This document shows positions 20,710 to 31,576 of a stretch of 47,500 nucleotides of DNA, piece after piece (position 1 is the first letter of the stretch; each line of letters begins with the position of its first letter). The stretch is from Cryptococcus deneoformans JEC21 (lineage: Eukaryota; Basidiomycota; Tremellomycetes; Tremellales; Cryptococcaceae): the NCBI RefSeq assembly GCF_000091045.1, contig NC_006694.1:112501-160000 (forward strand), given 5' to 3'. The position numbers and the translations under genes were made by a program. Under the pieces are notes generated by a model. The model worked only from the letters and a program-made list of their open reading frames with translations. It was not told where the DNA came from and searched no databases.

Positions 20710-23033
20710 CTCTTTCACTTGGAACATTTACGCCGATCTCGCTTCTGTCGGCGGTAACCCCTATGTCGTCCGTAATGATAAGATTACCCTTAAGGAGATC
20801 GAGGTATGTTTCTTTTGCTCTGGCTGTACGATCAACGGGATAACGAGATATACAGGGGATGTTTTCTGATGGCGAGCTTGAGCGGATCGTCATATCTCCC
20901 GGTCCTGGGCATCCTAGGACAGACTCTGGTGTCTCTAGGGACGTGATCGCTTGGGGAATGGGCAAGTTGCCTATTTTGGGTGTGTGCATGGGTCTGGAGT
21001 GTATTGTTGACCTGCTCGGTGGAGAGGCGAGTTATTTCTTTGGTTCAAGGAGCTTTGCTGACGAACAGCAGATCGCTTATGCCGGTGAAATTAAGCATGG
21101 TAAAACCTCGCTTGTCCAGCATGACTCTATCGGGGTCTTCCATAACCTCCCCCAGTTTCTCTCTTCTACTCGATACCATTCCCTTTCCGCCCAAATCCAG
21201 TCGCTTCCTTCAGTCTTGCAAGTCACTTCGACTACCAAAGAATCTGGTGTGATCATGGGTGTACGACACAGGACCTACACCGTTGAAGCCGTGCAGTATC
21301 ATCCTGAGAGTTGCATGAGTGAAGGCGGTCGAGGCTTAATGGCCAATTTCATCCAAATGAAGGGCGGCAAATGGGGTGGCGAAAATGCTTGGTGTGGCGT
21401 TCCCGCGGAGGGCGAGGAGGAGCAGCCCAAGGCGAAGACCAATGGTGCTCCAAGCTTGCCTACTATTTTGAATAGGATTCACGCGCAGAGGTTATTGGAC
21501 GTTGAGCAAGCCGAAAAGGTTCCTGCTACAAGCCCTGCCAACGTCTCTACCTCTCTTTCCCTCTACGCTTCTCCACCTCTGATCAACTTTAGGGACCGTA
21601 TGGTCTCTACTCCCCACACTGCCGTCATGGCTGAGATTAAGCGTGCTTCTCCCTCCAAGGGCGATATCGCTCCTACCGCTTCCGCTCCTGAGCAAGCACT
21701 CAAGTATGCTCTTGCCGGGGCTTCCGTCATCTCGGTTCTCACAGAGCCTACGTGGTTCAAGGGCAGCTTGCTTGACATGCTCGCTGTGCGCAACGCTGTT
21801 GATAGTCTTCCCAACCGTCCTGCCATCTTGCGAAAGGATTTTGTTTTGTCCAAATACATGATTGATGAGGCTAGATTATATGGCGCCGACACTGTGCTTC
21901 TCATTGTCGCCATGCTCGAGCCTCAGCAACTTAAGGAATTGTACGATTACTCTGTCTCTCTTGGCATGGAACCCCTCGTCGAGGTCAACAACCCTACCGA
22001 GCTCTCACTCGCCCTTGAAATTGGTTCCAAGGTCATTGGTGTTAACAACCGTAATCTACATGACTTTAATGTTGACATGTCCACCACTTCTCGAGTCAAC
22101 GCCGCTCTCAACGGACGGGACGTTGTTCTTTGCGCTTTGAGCGGTATTTCGAGTCACGAGGATGTTGAGAAGTATGTCAAAGAAGGTGTCAAGGGTGTGC
22201 TTGTTGGTGAGGCTTTGATGCGAGCAAGCGACACTAAGGCTTTCCTCCGGTCGCTTATTGGCTTACCGCCTTTAGAAGTCGTTCCTAAGTCCAGGCCGCT
22301 CGTCAAGATTTGCGGTATCCGTTCTACAGATGACGCTAAGCTTGCAATTAGTGCCGGTGCCGATCTCCTTGGTGTAATCCTTGTCCCCGGTACGAAACGT
22401 TGCATATCCACTTCTACCGCCCGCGAAATTTCTGCTCTTGTGCAATCCGCCCGATCTCAATCCTCTTCCAAGCCATTAGAACCTTCTCTTTCCTCCCCTT
22501 GGTTTACCACCCAATCCGACCTCCTCTCATCCCGGCGCAAACCCCTACTAGTCGGTGTCTTCCAAAATCAGTCTCTCTCCGACATCCTCTCAGCCGTGGA
22601 GGAGATTGGCCTCGACCTTGTTCAACTACACGGTGATGAACCCCAAGCCTGGGCCAAGTTCATCCCCGTGCCTGTGGTCAAGGTGTTCCGAGTTTCGCCT
22701 GAAGGAATAGTTAGAGGTGGTGAGTTCAGGCGGCCAGGTTTGAACCAAGCAATCTTGCTCGATGCTGGTGGTGTGTCTGGCGGTGGTGGGGAAGGAAAAG
22801 CCTTCCCTTGGGAACATGCCAAGCGGCTCATCCAATCCGGCGAGGTGGGGTCTGAAGGTCATATGCCTCTCCCTGTCATCCTCGCTGGTGGGTTGACGCC
22901 TGAGAATGTGGGCCAGGCAATTGAACAAGCTGGTGAAGGCGTTTGGTGTGTGGACGTCAGCAGTGGGGTCGAAGGAGAAGGAGGAAAGGTCAAGGAGAAG
23001 GTTGAGGCGTTTGTGAAGGCCGTAAGGGGTTGA
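20678..23033 (+). CDS. TRP1: trifunctional tryptophan biosynthesis protein (glutamine amidotransferase / IGPS / PRAI)
   Basis: Exons 20678-20803 and 20856-23033 encode 767 residues. Domain 1 (about 1-205) is the class I glutamine amidotransferase of anthranilate synthase: [12 protein letters not shown], nucleophile Cys86 in GVCMGLE, and YHPES. Domain 2 (about 230-480) is indole-3-glycerol-phosphate synthase, with [20 protein letters not shown] and VNNRNLHDF. Domain 3 (about 490-767) is phosphoribosylanthranilate isomerase, with VKICGI, LHGDEP, LLDAGG and [10 protein letters not shown]. It supplies ammonia to the TRP2-type synthase subunit and catalyses two later steps to indole-glycerol phosphate. 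One oddity: residue 90, normally Gln in the GVCxGxQ motif, is Glu (GAG at 20997-20999). Cytosolic. The gene is convergent with the next one, 110 bp apart. Confidence 0.97.
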
Positions 23034-23143
23034 TTTTTCTTAAAAGAGTGTGTATATACATATTAGAGAAGTGATGCAATCTGGGCACACTGCGAATTTC
23101 AAGATAGACATCGGGTCAATTGTCTCAGTCGTCTCTTTTGACA

Positions 23144-25454
23144 TTATATGCCTACTAATCTATCTACAGACAACAGTACCATCCTTCCTACCCTCAGCAA
23201 TGCCGTTGAACCCTCAGGATCTTCATCACTCCTTGTCTCTGAAACCACGAAACTCGTTTCTACATCTCTTCTCCACCCCTTTTCGCTTCTTAGCGTTTCC
23301 AATTCCACTTGTTCGGATGAATAAGGTTTTTCACCATTTCTCTCCTGTCGCAAAAGGGTTTGCAAAAGAACAAGCTTCAGGTGTGCCATTTTCATCCCCA
23401 CCTTTTCGTCTTGCCCTTCCTTCTCCGTTCCCTTCTCCACCTTTACCTGTACAGTCTTCCCCCTCTTCGTCCTCCCATTTCTACCCTTCGGCGCGGGCGC
23501 CTGCAGTGGAGGATTAAGCGCCAAAACCTCTCTACATAAATATTCTACCGTCGGCTTCCCCAGACCATTGTACCCCGGCTCAAAGTCGGGTTCTGGTAGA
23601 CGCCGTCGCCTTCGCTCCCGGCGTTCTTCCCCCTTTCGACGGGACGTGCCGGCAAAATGTTCGAGCAAGAGGGTGATGATGTGCGTTATGGGGGCTAAGG
23701 GTACAGGTGGGAGGATGGTGGTGGTGGGGGTATCGACGGCGGCGTGAGACATGTTGATGTCGGTGCCATGAGAAAAGGAGAAGGAAGGGGAGGAAGAAGG
23801 GAAAGGGGAAGGGATGAGGAGCATAAAGAAAGATTGAAGGGAAGACAGCGGGAGGGGTGCAAGGGTATGGATGAGGGATGAAGTGAGGGATGGGGGGTTG
23901 AACGGCGGATGGACAGAGGGCGCTGAGCGGGATGGGGAAGGCGGGTAGGACATGGAAGTCGGTGGAGTGGGAGCTCTTGTGCTCGTACCAGTGCCAATGC
24001 CGGGGGAAGAAGGGAAGGATGAGGTGGATGGTCCGATCTCTGGGCCGGGGCTGGAGGAGGGCGGGCGCGAAGGAAGGTTGGAAGAGGGTGGAGGAGGGAA
24101 AGGGGCGATGGCTGTGTCGAGTAACTGCGGATGAGTTAGCGGGCAGGGTCTTTGAGACTGGGAAAAAAGGACATACGAGACGGAATAGTCTGACAGCAGT
24201 AGATCGTCTTCTGGCAAGCATCTCTTTTCCTTCTTCCCTTCTCAATGTTTTGGCGATCTTCACTTCCTCCTTCGCTACTCTAGTCTCTTCATCTTCTTCG
24301 ATGTCAATCATATCCTCATCTTCTTCCTCTTCCTCTCCTTCATTCTCATTCTCATCCTCATCCTCATCCTCATCTTCATCATCGTCAGGGAATGGTTCCG
24401 CGAAAGCCGCTTTTAAGATACCCATGACCATCCCCGCATCACTCCACTGCAATTGTCCGGTCCTATCATATGGTCTCGCCAACTGCCTCAAGAAAAGCGG
24501 GGACCATTCCAATTGAGGATTATCGTACGGTCCTCTCCTCACCATCTCGTCCTTTTCCCACACTGCAACAAGCCATTCCAGGAGAAGCCAGCCTTGCGGC
24601 GTCGGAGGTTTTTCCCGTTCGTTGTCATGCTCAAGTTCTTGCTCGAGATCAAGGTCGATATCAAGTTCCGCGTCAATCACATTCTCGGGCGGACGGTCCT
24701 CATCATGATCATCATGCTTGCTTGGGGACTGGGACCGCCTAGCTTCTTTATGTTCTTCCTTCACCTTGATATTCCCCATCCCGTCCTTGGCCTTTCTCGC
24801 CCTCCTAACCCGGCCTGCCACCCGGTTTTCTTTGGCCGGATCGGTCCACAAAAGCGGCCATACTCCTTGGTCCTTACATCGTTTCATATACTTGTACACA
24901 TTTCTGTGCAGAAAGCTTCTTCCCTTTTCCCATGTAAGCCATGACGGGGCATCATCTTGTGGGTGTTCGGATGTATCTTGGTGATTCAACGATTTCCTCC
25001 CACGCCCACCACTGCTACCGCCATCGCTGGTAATAGAGGGAAGAGGAGGAGCGCGATAATAAGATGCAGAAGGATGGGAAGGGATGCTACCTGCAAATAA
25101 TCTAGGGTTGTGGAGTTTGAGGAGACGGTAGAGGACAGTGAAGGGTTCATAGGAGGAGAGACCGTGGTCGTAGGGATTTATGGCGAGATACAAGAGAAAT
25201 TGGAGATGCTCACTACAATTTTGATTCGTTAGTGAACCTCGATGGTCGTGGTTGTGTCAAAACTCTACGTACTTTTGGGGAACATAATATTCCGTTGTAA
25301 GGTTATCGATCGTTGCGAGAGCGATAGGAGCTGTCATGTTCAGCGTATGCTCGCTCAAGTTGTACTCACCGAACCCCTCTTCCAGCGATCCATTAACGAG
25401 TTCTCTCCATCCGTGAGGGTAGAATATCCTTGACGGGTCTTTTCTCCTGTCCAT
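23144..25454 (-). CDS. unrecognised protein with long acidic tract
   Basis: Exons 25454-25370, 25330-25273, 25212-24177 and 24124-23144 (minus) encode 719 residues with all phases consistent. The first ~80 residues look folded (for example EYYVPQNEHLQFLLYLAINP and EPFTVLYRLLKLHNPRLFAG). A basic, Lys/Arg-rich stretch and a second folded block (PQGWLLLEWLVAVWEKDEMV, QLEWSPLFLRQLARPYDR) follow. Then comes an Asp/Glu tract near 300, encoded by a TCATCC/TCTTCC-type microsatellite at about 24290-24390. The C-terminal half is Ser/Pro-rich, then basic and helical. There is no signal peptide or membrane span; a nuclear role is only a guess from the charge pattern. I do not recognise the family. Its start is 219 bp from that of the clathrin light chain gene, so they share a divergent promoter. 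Confidence 0.8.
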
Positions 25455-25673
25455 GGTCCGTATAGTGTAGTTCTCCGAGTCACGTCTTTGTTGTCAACAT
25501 TGATTAATTATTATGTCGCGTCGCGCGTTTGTGCCACGGAGGATTGGCCGCTATTTGCTCCCGTTATTTGATCCCGTTCTCCCCCCGAGCCTCCACGCAC
25601 CGTGTCACTCGAGAACAAGCAACGACCACGACTGTACATATGTCTCTTGCTTTACAACCATAATCTATACACC

Positions 25674-26765
25674 ATGTCAGACGACCCCATGGCAGACTTC
25701 CTCGCGCGGGAAAAGGCAGCCCTCGGCGACGATGCCGACTTCTTTGCCAACCCCACTCCCTCCGCTGCCTCAGGCATAGACGCATTCCCGGACCTCAGTG
25801 TGTCACCCCGTACCGTCCTTCGCGCTTACACTGACACTCTATAGCATCCCCGGCCGTTGAACCCGAGTCTACACCTGTCAAGCCGCCTACGCCCCAGTAT
25901 CAAGGTATTGATGCGTTTCCCGACATTGATACTCCCGCTGTAGACGGTACACAAATCAAGGTGACTGGTCCGGCTGGTACTGGGGAAGATGAGGATGTCA
26001 TGAAGTTTGAGAGTGCTTTCCCTGATCTGTCTGGGGAGACTGGTTCCCAACCAGCTTCTAAACCCATATTTAATGCCCTCTCTCCTCAGCCGTATGGCGC
26101 ATCGCCATACCCACCCACTGCTACCACTGCCGTTTCCCGATCCCCCCACCCCTCCATCCTCCCCGCTCCTACTTTCAACAACATCCTTCCTACCGCCGAT
26201 GAAGACACTGAGCCTATCAAGGCCTGGAAAGCTCGTCAAGCCGAAGAGATTCAAAAGCGTGACGAAGCGGATAAGAAGAGGAGGGACGAAATGAGTGATA
26301 GGGCTGAAAAGGCGATTGACCAGTTCTATGAGGAATACAACAAGATGAAGGAGAAAAATATCCGAGAGAACAAGTAGGTCGCCTCTTTCTTTCTTGACGC
26401 GATGGATAACTAATAAAAGCTGTAAACCTTTAGGGAGAGCGAAGCCGAGTTCCTCGAAAAGCTTCAAGAGGGTGTCGCCAAGGGAACAGCATGGGAACGT
26501 ATCTCTGACCTCATCTCGCTCGAAAACTCTCGTACGTACCTTATCCATTTTATTCAACCACAATATCACCCCATATCTCGAGTACTCAAACTGACAATGT
26601 CACCGGACCCGCCTCTCCTTCTACTCGCAATCGTAATCTCGAAATACAGAATCTAAAACCATTCGCCCCTCCGTCCCTGGCGGCTCTGACCTTGCGCGCA
26701 TGAAGGAGATCCTCCTCGCCCTCAGGAGGGAAGGTGACAAGGCGCCCGGCGCTGCCGGTTTTTAG
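25674..26765 (+). CDS. CLC1: clathrin light chain
   Basis: Exons 25674-25797, 25845-26373, 26434-26531 and 26650-26765 encode 288 residues. The acidic N-terminus carries three copies of an AFPD[LI] motif (two in GIDAFPD and one in ESAFPDL). A Pro-rich linker follows, then a long charged coiled coil (about 175-240: WKARQAEEIQKRDEADKKRR onward) that wraps the heavy-chain hub. The ending WERISDLISLENSQSKTIRP ... LARMKEILLALRREG ... PGAAGF is the diagnostic light-chain C-terminus. The last intron (114 nt) is long but its junctions restore the family sequence. It regulates clathrin assembly at plasma membrane and Golgi coats; the N-terminal motifs are where Sla2/Hip1R-type adaptors bind in other fungi. 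Gene symbol follows yeast usage. Confidence 0.95.
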
Positions 26766-27025
26766 ATGCCATACCACTTTCAGGGGAAGAAGTTGTAATG
26801 AACAATTGAATGGATGACCTTTTGATATGGTGTGCTCTTTCCTTTCATCAAGCTGATATTAGTGAGGCTAGACAAGTGCATGTGGAGGCAGTACGCAGAT
26901 CTCACCGCTGGTTATGAACGACGAGCTGGGAAAAGAAACAAGAGGTATAAGCAACAGGAGCTGTATCAGTAAAAAAAAAAAAACATATATAACTGGCGCA
27001 TAACTACGAATGCCAACAAATGATC

Positions 27026-27115
27026 GGTCGATTATATCAGTTGGTTTAGATAGTGGAGCTAATAATAAATAACGTTATTACTCCAAGGTCGGCGGTTCGA
27101 TCCCGTCATCGATCA
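27026..27115 (+). tRNA. tRNA-Ile(AAU), copy 3, with 15-nt intron
   Basis: The exons match copies 1 and 2 base for base, with the same cloverleaf and AAT anticodon. The intron at 27065-27079 is 15 nt and clearly different in sequence from the 14-nt introns of the other two, which indicates selection on the exons only. The 5' flank CAACAAATGATC is shared with copy 2 (12 nt). A T5 tract at 27120-27124 would terminate Pol III. The 260 bases before it (26766-27025) hold no gene. Confidence 0.88.
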
Positions 27116-27667
27116 TTTCTTTTTACTTCTGTCAACTATGAGAACTTGCAATAAATAGTAGGAAGTCAGAAAAGTTAGGAGGGAACGGAGACAGGGGTCA
27201 ATTGACGGGGAACGGAGCTTTCGATTAGACGTACGACGTTAGACTTTTACTAATAAACATAGGCAGCAATGCGATGTTTCAAATATGTGCCTGGGCGGAG
27301 TATTTTTTATCAAGTGGGCATTCTGTTATCATTTATCGATTAGCCGGTCTGAGTTCTAATTTTTCCTGGAGACTGAAGATGAGTAACCTCGTAAATTTCA
27401 GAACCCAATCGTTCATTATCCGCCCCATGAGCCACATGAACGGATCGCAGTCTACAATAGAGACTTGAATGAGACAGAAATGACTTTTGTTATGATGATA
27501 TTTGAGGTTTGCGAATTGCGAGTTCTGGCCCGAATGAAGGCAGGTGAATTTTGGGTTTGCGACAAAAACCAAGACACACCTCCACTTTCAAGTCATCCGG
27601 CGGGCCAACGTATTAACTCTCACTTGAACTCTCACAAATCCATCTCTCCCATAATCCATGCCCAACG
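27116..27667. other. intergenic, no gene seen
   Basis: Space between tRNA-Ile copy 3 and the GH92 gene. It should carry the GH92 promoter and leader. Open frames at 27274-27468 and 27333-27572 look random. Confidence 0.5.
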
Positions 27668-30600
27668 ATGGACGGTCTCAGACAACGGGATCGCCCGATC
27701 CTCGCACAGCCCATCCCCCATCCACCCCGCCAAAATCCTAATCCTCCTGCTCCTGCTCCCCAACGTACAATACGCAACGTACACCGATTCGTACAACGCT
27801 ACATCAACCCCCTTCGACCACTCATTTTCGCCTTCGTTCTCGCTGTCTTCTCCCTCATCCTGGCAGTATCCATATTCTTTTCTCCGTTAGCTTTCGTTCA
27901 TCGCCACCTCTCCCTACAGGACCCGACGAATATCCAAGATGTTCAGAATGGGTGGGTGGTTAAGTATCGCCTAGGCGAGGAGGAGAGTGAGCGGCATTTG
28001 AGAGATGGAGAAGTCATAGGACACGCCGATTTCGGGGATGGAAGAAAGAGGGTATGTAAAGAAGAATTCGTACAACCCGAAAGTCAGGCGTTGGGGTGGG
28101 TGAATGTCATGCTTGGTAACGGAGGGTGAGCTTTTTGGTATCTTCATCTGTTAGCTTTTTATTCTGACGTTTTTCAGGCCGGAGCCAAACTTGAGCGGAG
28201 GTGAGGATATGCATATCAATCTTTCCTGTATCACCTCTCGGCTAACTATTATACTATCTTCATGGCTTGATGCGATAGGTATGATCCCGGCTGTCGCACC
28301 TCCATTCGGTATGACTCGCTGGTCACCCCAAACCCGCAAAAACTGTAAGCTCCTCCATCTCAATTATACTCTGTATATCTCTGTCTTCTAATGCCAATTA
28401 TATAAGACGTTTCAATGTGCCCATACAACCAGACGGATACAAAGCTTCACGGCTTCATCGCTACCCACCAACCCGCCATTTGGATGGGTACGTCCCATTT
28501 CCCATTTCCTATTTACCTTTTCCCCTCCCTTTCCAGATACTGTACACCTGCCTAACAGCTTGCTTGCAATGCAAAACGAAATAGGCGAATCCGGCCCCGT
28601 AGAAATCTCTCCCGGTCTAGGTACTGCCATCGTCACCGATTTCGACAAGCGTGGTCTACCGTTCAAGGGGGAAGATGAATACGCCAGTGCCAACTATTAT
28701 CGGAATTTGCTGGATGCGGGTGATAACGGTGAAATTGAAGTTGAGATGAGTGCCAGTACGTTCCCCTGTTTTCCATTTCGCTTCAGTGATTTGTCCAATA
28801 ACCTAACCTTCACATTTGCCTTTTTGAATTTAGCTTCAAGAGTAGGCCACCTCCGCTTCACATTCAACCCCTCACTTTCTCCTCCCTCCTATTCCAACCC
28901 TTCGGGACCAACGGCGATACCATACATAACCCTCCAATCAAGCCGAGCCACATATCTCGTACACGGTGATAAACCAGAAGCCAGGGTACCCTATTTCCCG
29001 AAAGGATTTGTTGAGATTGATGTTGAAAAGCAGGAGGTAAGGGGTTGGAACGATGAGCGGCAGGAGTGAGTTCATTCATCTCCAACTCTTGGCTTGCACC
29101 TCCCCTTTCTTCTGGCCTGAAGCACATATATCTCTACTAGTATTATACACGGTTCACGCTAATATGGCCAAAAGCCACATCCTATTGGGTGCCGCCCTCC
29201 CCGCATCAAACTTCAAGGCCTACTATGTAGCCCGATTCTCCAAACCTTTCAAAACATTTGGCATTTCCCATCACGGCCATATAGAGAGGGGTGTCGGAGA
29301 AACAAGAGGGGAAGGAGAGGTGTTGGCCGGGTGGGTAAGTTTTGAAGAAGAGGCGGTGACAGTGGATGTAAAGGTGGGAGTTAGTTTTATCAGTGTTGAA
29401 CAAGCTGGCCGGTGAGTTTCTCTTGTCCTTTCTTAATAGCCTCTTCTATCCTTTGCGCCTCCTTCTGTTCGTCTCACAACCCGCTCACCCGCGACAGCAA
29501 CATCGACCTCGAAATCCCACGCACTCAGTCCCTCTCTACAACTTCTTACCAAACCCGCTCCTCGTGGGCCGAGAAACTAGATCGTCTGTCCGTATCGGGC
29601 GCGACACCCCAGAATTTGACCGTGTTGTATACGTCGGTGGCGCATACGCTCGTTTACCCTTATGAGATTCATGAGTTTGTGCCTGTTGACCAAGATGCGG
29701 AGGGAGAGTGTGAAGGGGAGGGAAGGGGAAAAGGCGAATGGCAATACTTTTCCGGATACCTCAACCACCCCACCCGTGGTTTATCCTACTCTGGCTTCTC
29801 CCTCTGGGACACTTTTCGTGCCCAAACCGCTTGGCTCCTCCTCCTCGCGCCTTCGATTGTACCTTCAATGCTAGCCAGCATGCTACAAGATTTTAGAGAA
29901 GGGGGCAGGTTACCCATGTGGAAGAATTTGGTGGAGACGAATATTATGGTGGGGACGCATGCGGATGCCGTGCTCGCTCAGGCGATGGAGGTGGGTGTCA
30001 ACGATTTTGGAGGGTTTGGGAAGAACGAGGTGTGGGAGGCGGTTAGGGAGGATGCGTTTACGCCACCTGAGAGGGATACTGAGCTTAGGTATGCACTTCC
30101 CCCTTTCCCCCCCTTCCTCCGTTCTTTTTTTTTCCAAAGCACTGGGACATTAAGAAGAAGCAGTCAGGAATCTGATCCATTATTTGCTATAGGTACTTTG
30201 ACAGAGAAGAAGGTACACCCCAAGAAGCACGAGCGGGATTGACTGAATACATGGCGTTAGGGTATGTCGCGGCGGATCTACATTCTGAAGCGGGTAGTCG
30301 GACTTTAGATTACGCCTGTACGTACCCGCCTTTCTTTTTCCTTCCGCTTCGTACTCACCCCCAGTGTCTGTGTGTCCCCTTGAACAAATATCTACGATAA
30401 AAGATGACGACCACGCCGCCGCCATCATCGCCTCCCACCTCTCCCTCCCCTCCTCAACCATCGACCTCCTTCGCAACAGGTCATTATCATACAAGAACAT
30501 GTGGAACGCCGAGACAAATTTTATGGAGAGTAGGAATAGTGATGGATCTTGGGCTGGGGAGGATGCAGGTTGGACAGAGGGTGACCATTGGGCTTATAGC

Positions 30601-31297
30601 CTTGATGTCATGGTAATTTTTTTTCTTTATTTTTCCTTGGCTTTTCTGTGGGCTTTTGGCTAAGAAAGGTGGGAATAGCATGATGTGCCAGGGCTAATTG
30701 AGTTGATGGGTGGGAACCAATCCTTTATCGACTTTATGAACCGTCATTTCGATGAAGGGCACAACCTACACACCAACGAACCCTCTCATCACATTGTACG
30801 TCTTCCTTGGATCCCTATCTTTCTTTAAATCACTCTAAACATTTTATGTCCCTTAGCCATATCTCTACATATTCGCCGGTGCTCCATACAAAACTCAAGA
30901 ATGGGTCCGCTCCCTCGGTCAATCCGAGTATAACCACACCGCAACTGGACTATCGGGCAACGAAGACTGTGGCCAAATGTCCGCATGGTACATCTTTTCT
31001 GCGCTAGGCGTTTATCCTGTTGATCCGGCAAGTGCGAAGTATGTGCTCGGAGCGCCATTCTTCGATAAGATTACTTTGCGATTACCAAAGGCACCTTGGT
31101 ATGACGGGGATGATACTGGGACGGAAATGGTGTGGGAGGTGGTAGCGAAGGGGGCGAGCCAAGGGAAAGTTTATGTAAAGTCTTTGAAAATTGATGGGCA
31201 AGAGATGGAAGGGGTGGAGGTAGGACATGACGTTTTGGTAAGAGGAGGTAAATGGGTATGGGAAATGGAGGAAACGCCTCAGGTTTGGGGAATGTGA
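27668..31297 (+). CDS. membrane-anchored GH92-family alpha-mannosidase-like protein
   Basis: Twelve exons: 27668-28125, 28178-28200, 28279-28344, 28407-28487, 28585-28755, 28834-29065, 29175-29411, 29498-30088, 30193-30317, 30404-30612, 30679-30795 and 30857-31297. The product is 916 residues. A cytosolic Pro/Gln/Arg-rich tail precedes a single hydrophobic span at about 51-71, giving a type II membrane topology with the catalytic part in the lumen or outside. GH92 motifs appear in order: GMIPAVAPPFGMTRWSPQTR, HQPAIWMGESGPVEISP, GFSLWDTFRAQTAWL, EPSHHIPYLYIFAGAPYKTQ and GNEDCGQMSAWYIFSALGVY (Glu806/Asp807 region). Family enzymes are calcium-dependent, inverting exo-alpha-mannosidases. Here the likely substrates are N- or O-mannan chains in the secretory path or wall; the linkage specificity cannot be read. 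Confidence 0.92.
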
Positions 31298-31576
31298 GAA
31301 AGAAAAAAAGATGTTACATAATTGGCTAGTTTCATAGTAGAACGAGACAACAAACAAGAATCAAGAAGTATAAAACATACGCATTATTTGTAAAAGTTTG
31401 TGATAAATGATAAGTTCGTGTGGTACCGTATGGTAAACTGACGGTAGTCCAGTCAAATATAGAATTGCGTGGGCAAAATGCTGCTTTTTAAACAGCAATC
31501 TCATCAGAGGCTGACAAAGCTTAATAATGCGTTTCATAGACTCACCAGCTTCCGTCCTCATATCCTCCTGGTACAT
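31298..31576. other. convergent 3' ends, no gene seen
   Basis: A 279-bp space between the stop codons of the GH92 gene (+) and the GCR1-type gene (-). AT-rich, presumably two overlapping 3' UTRs. Nothing else seen. Confidence 0.5.

Noticed and set aside
23932..24516. 194-codon plus-strand frame with a long Ser run
   Set aside because: It is the antisense shadow of the acidic tract and Pro/Ser region of the spliced minus-strand gene.
7469..27115. The three near-identical 90-bp repeats considered as CRISPR or transposon repeats
   Set aside because: They are 7-12 kb apart, in both orientations, and fold as complete tRNAs. There are no spacers or terminal repeats.
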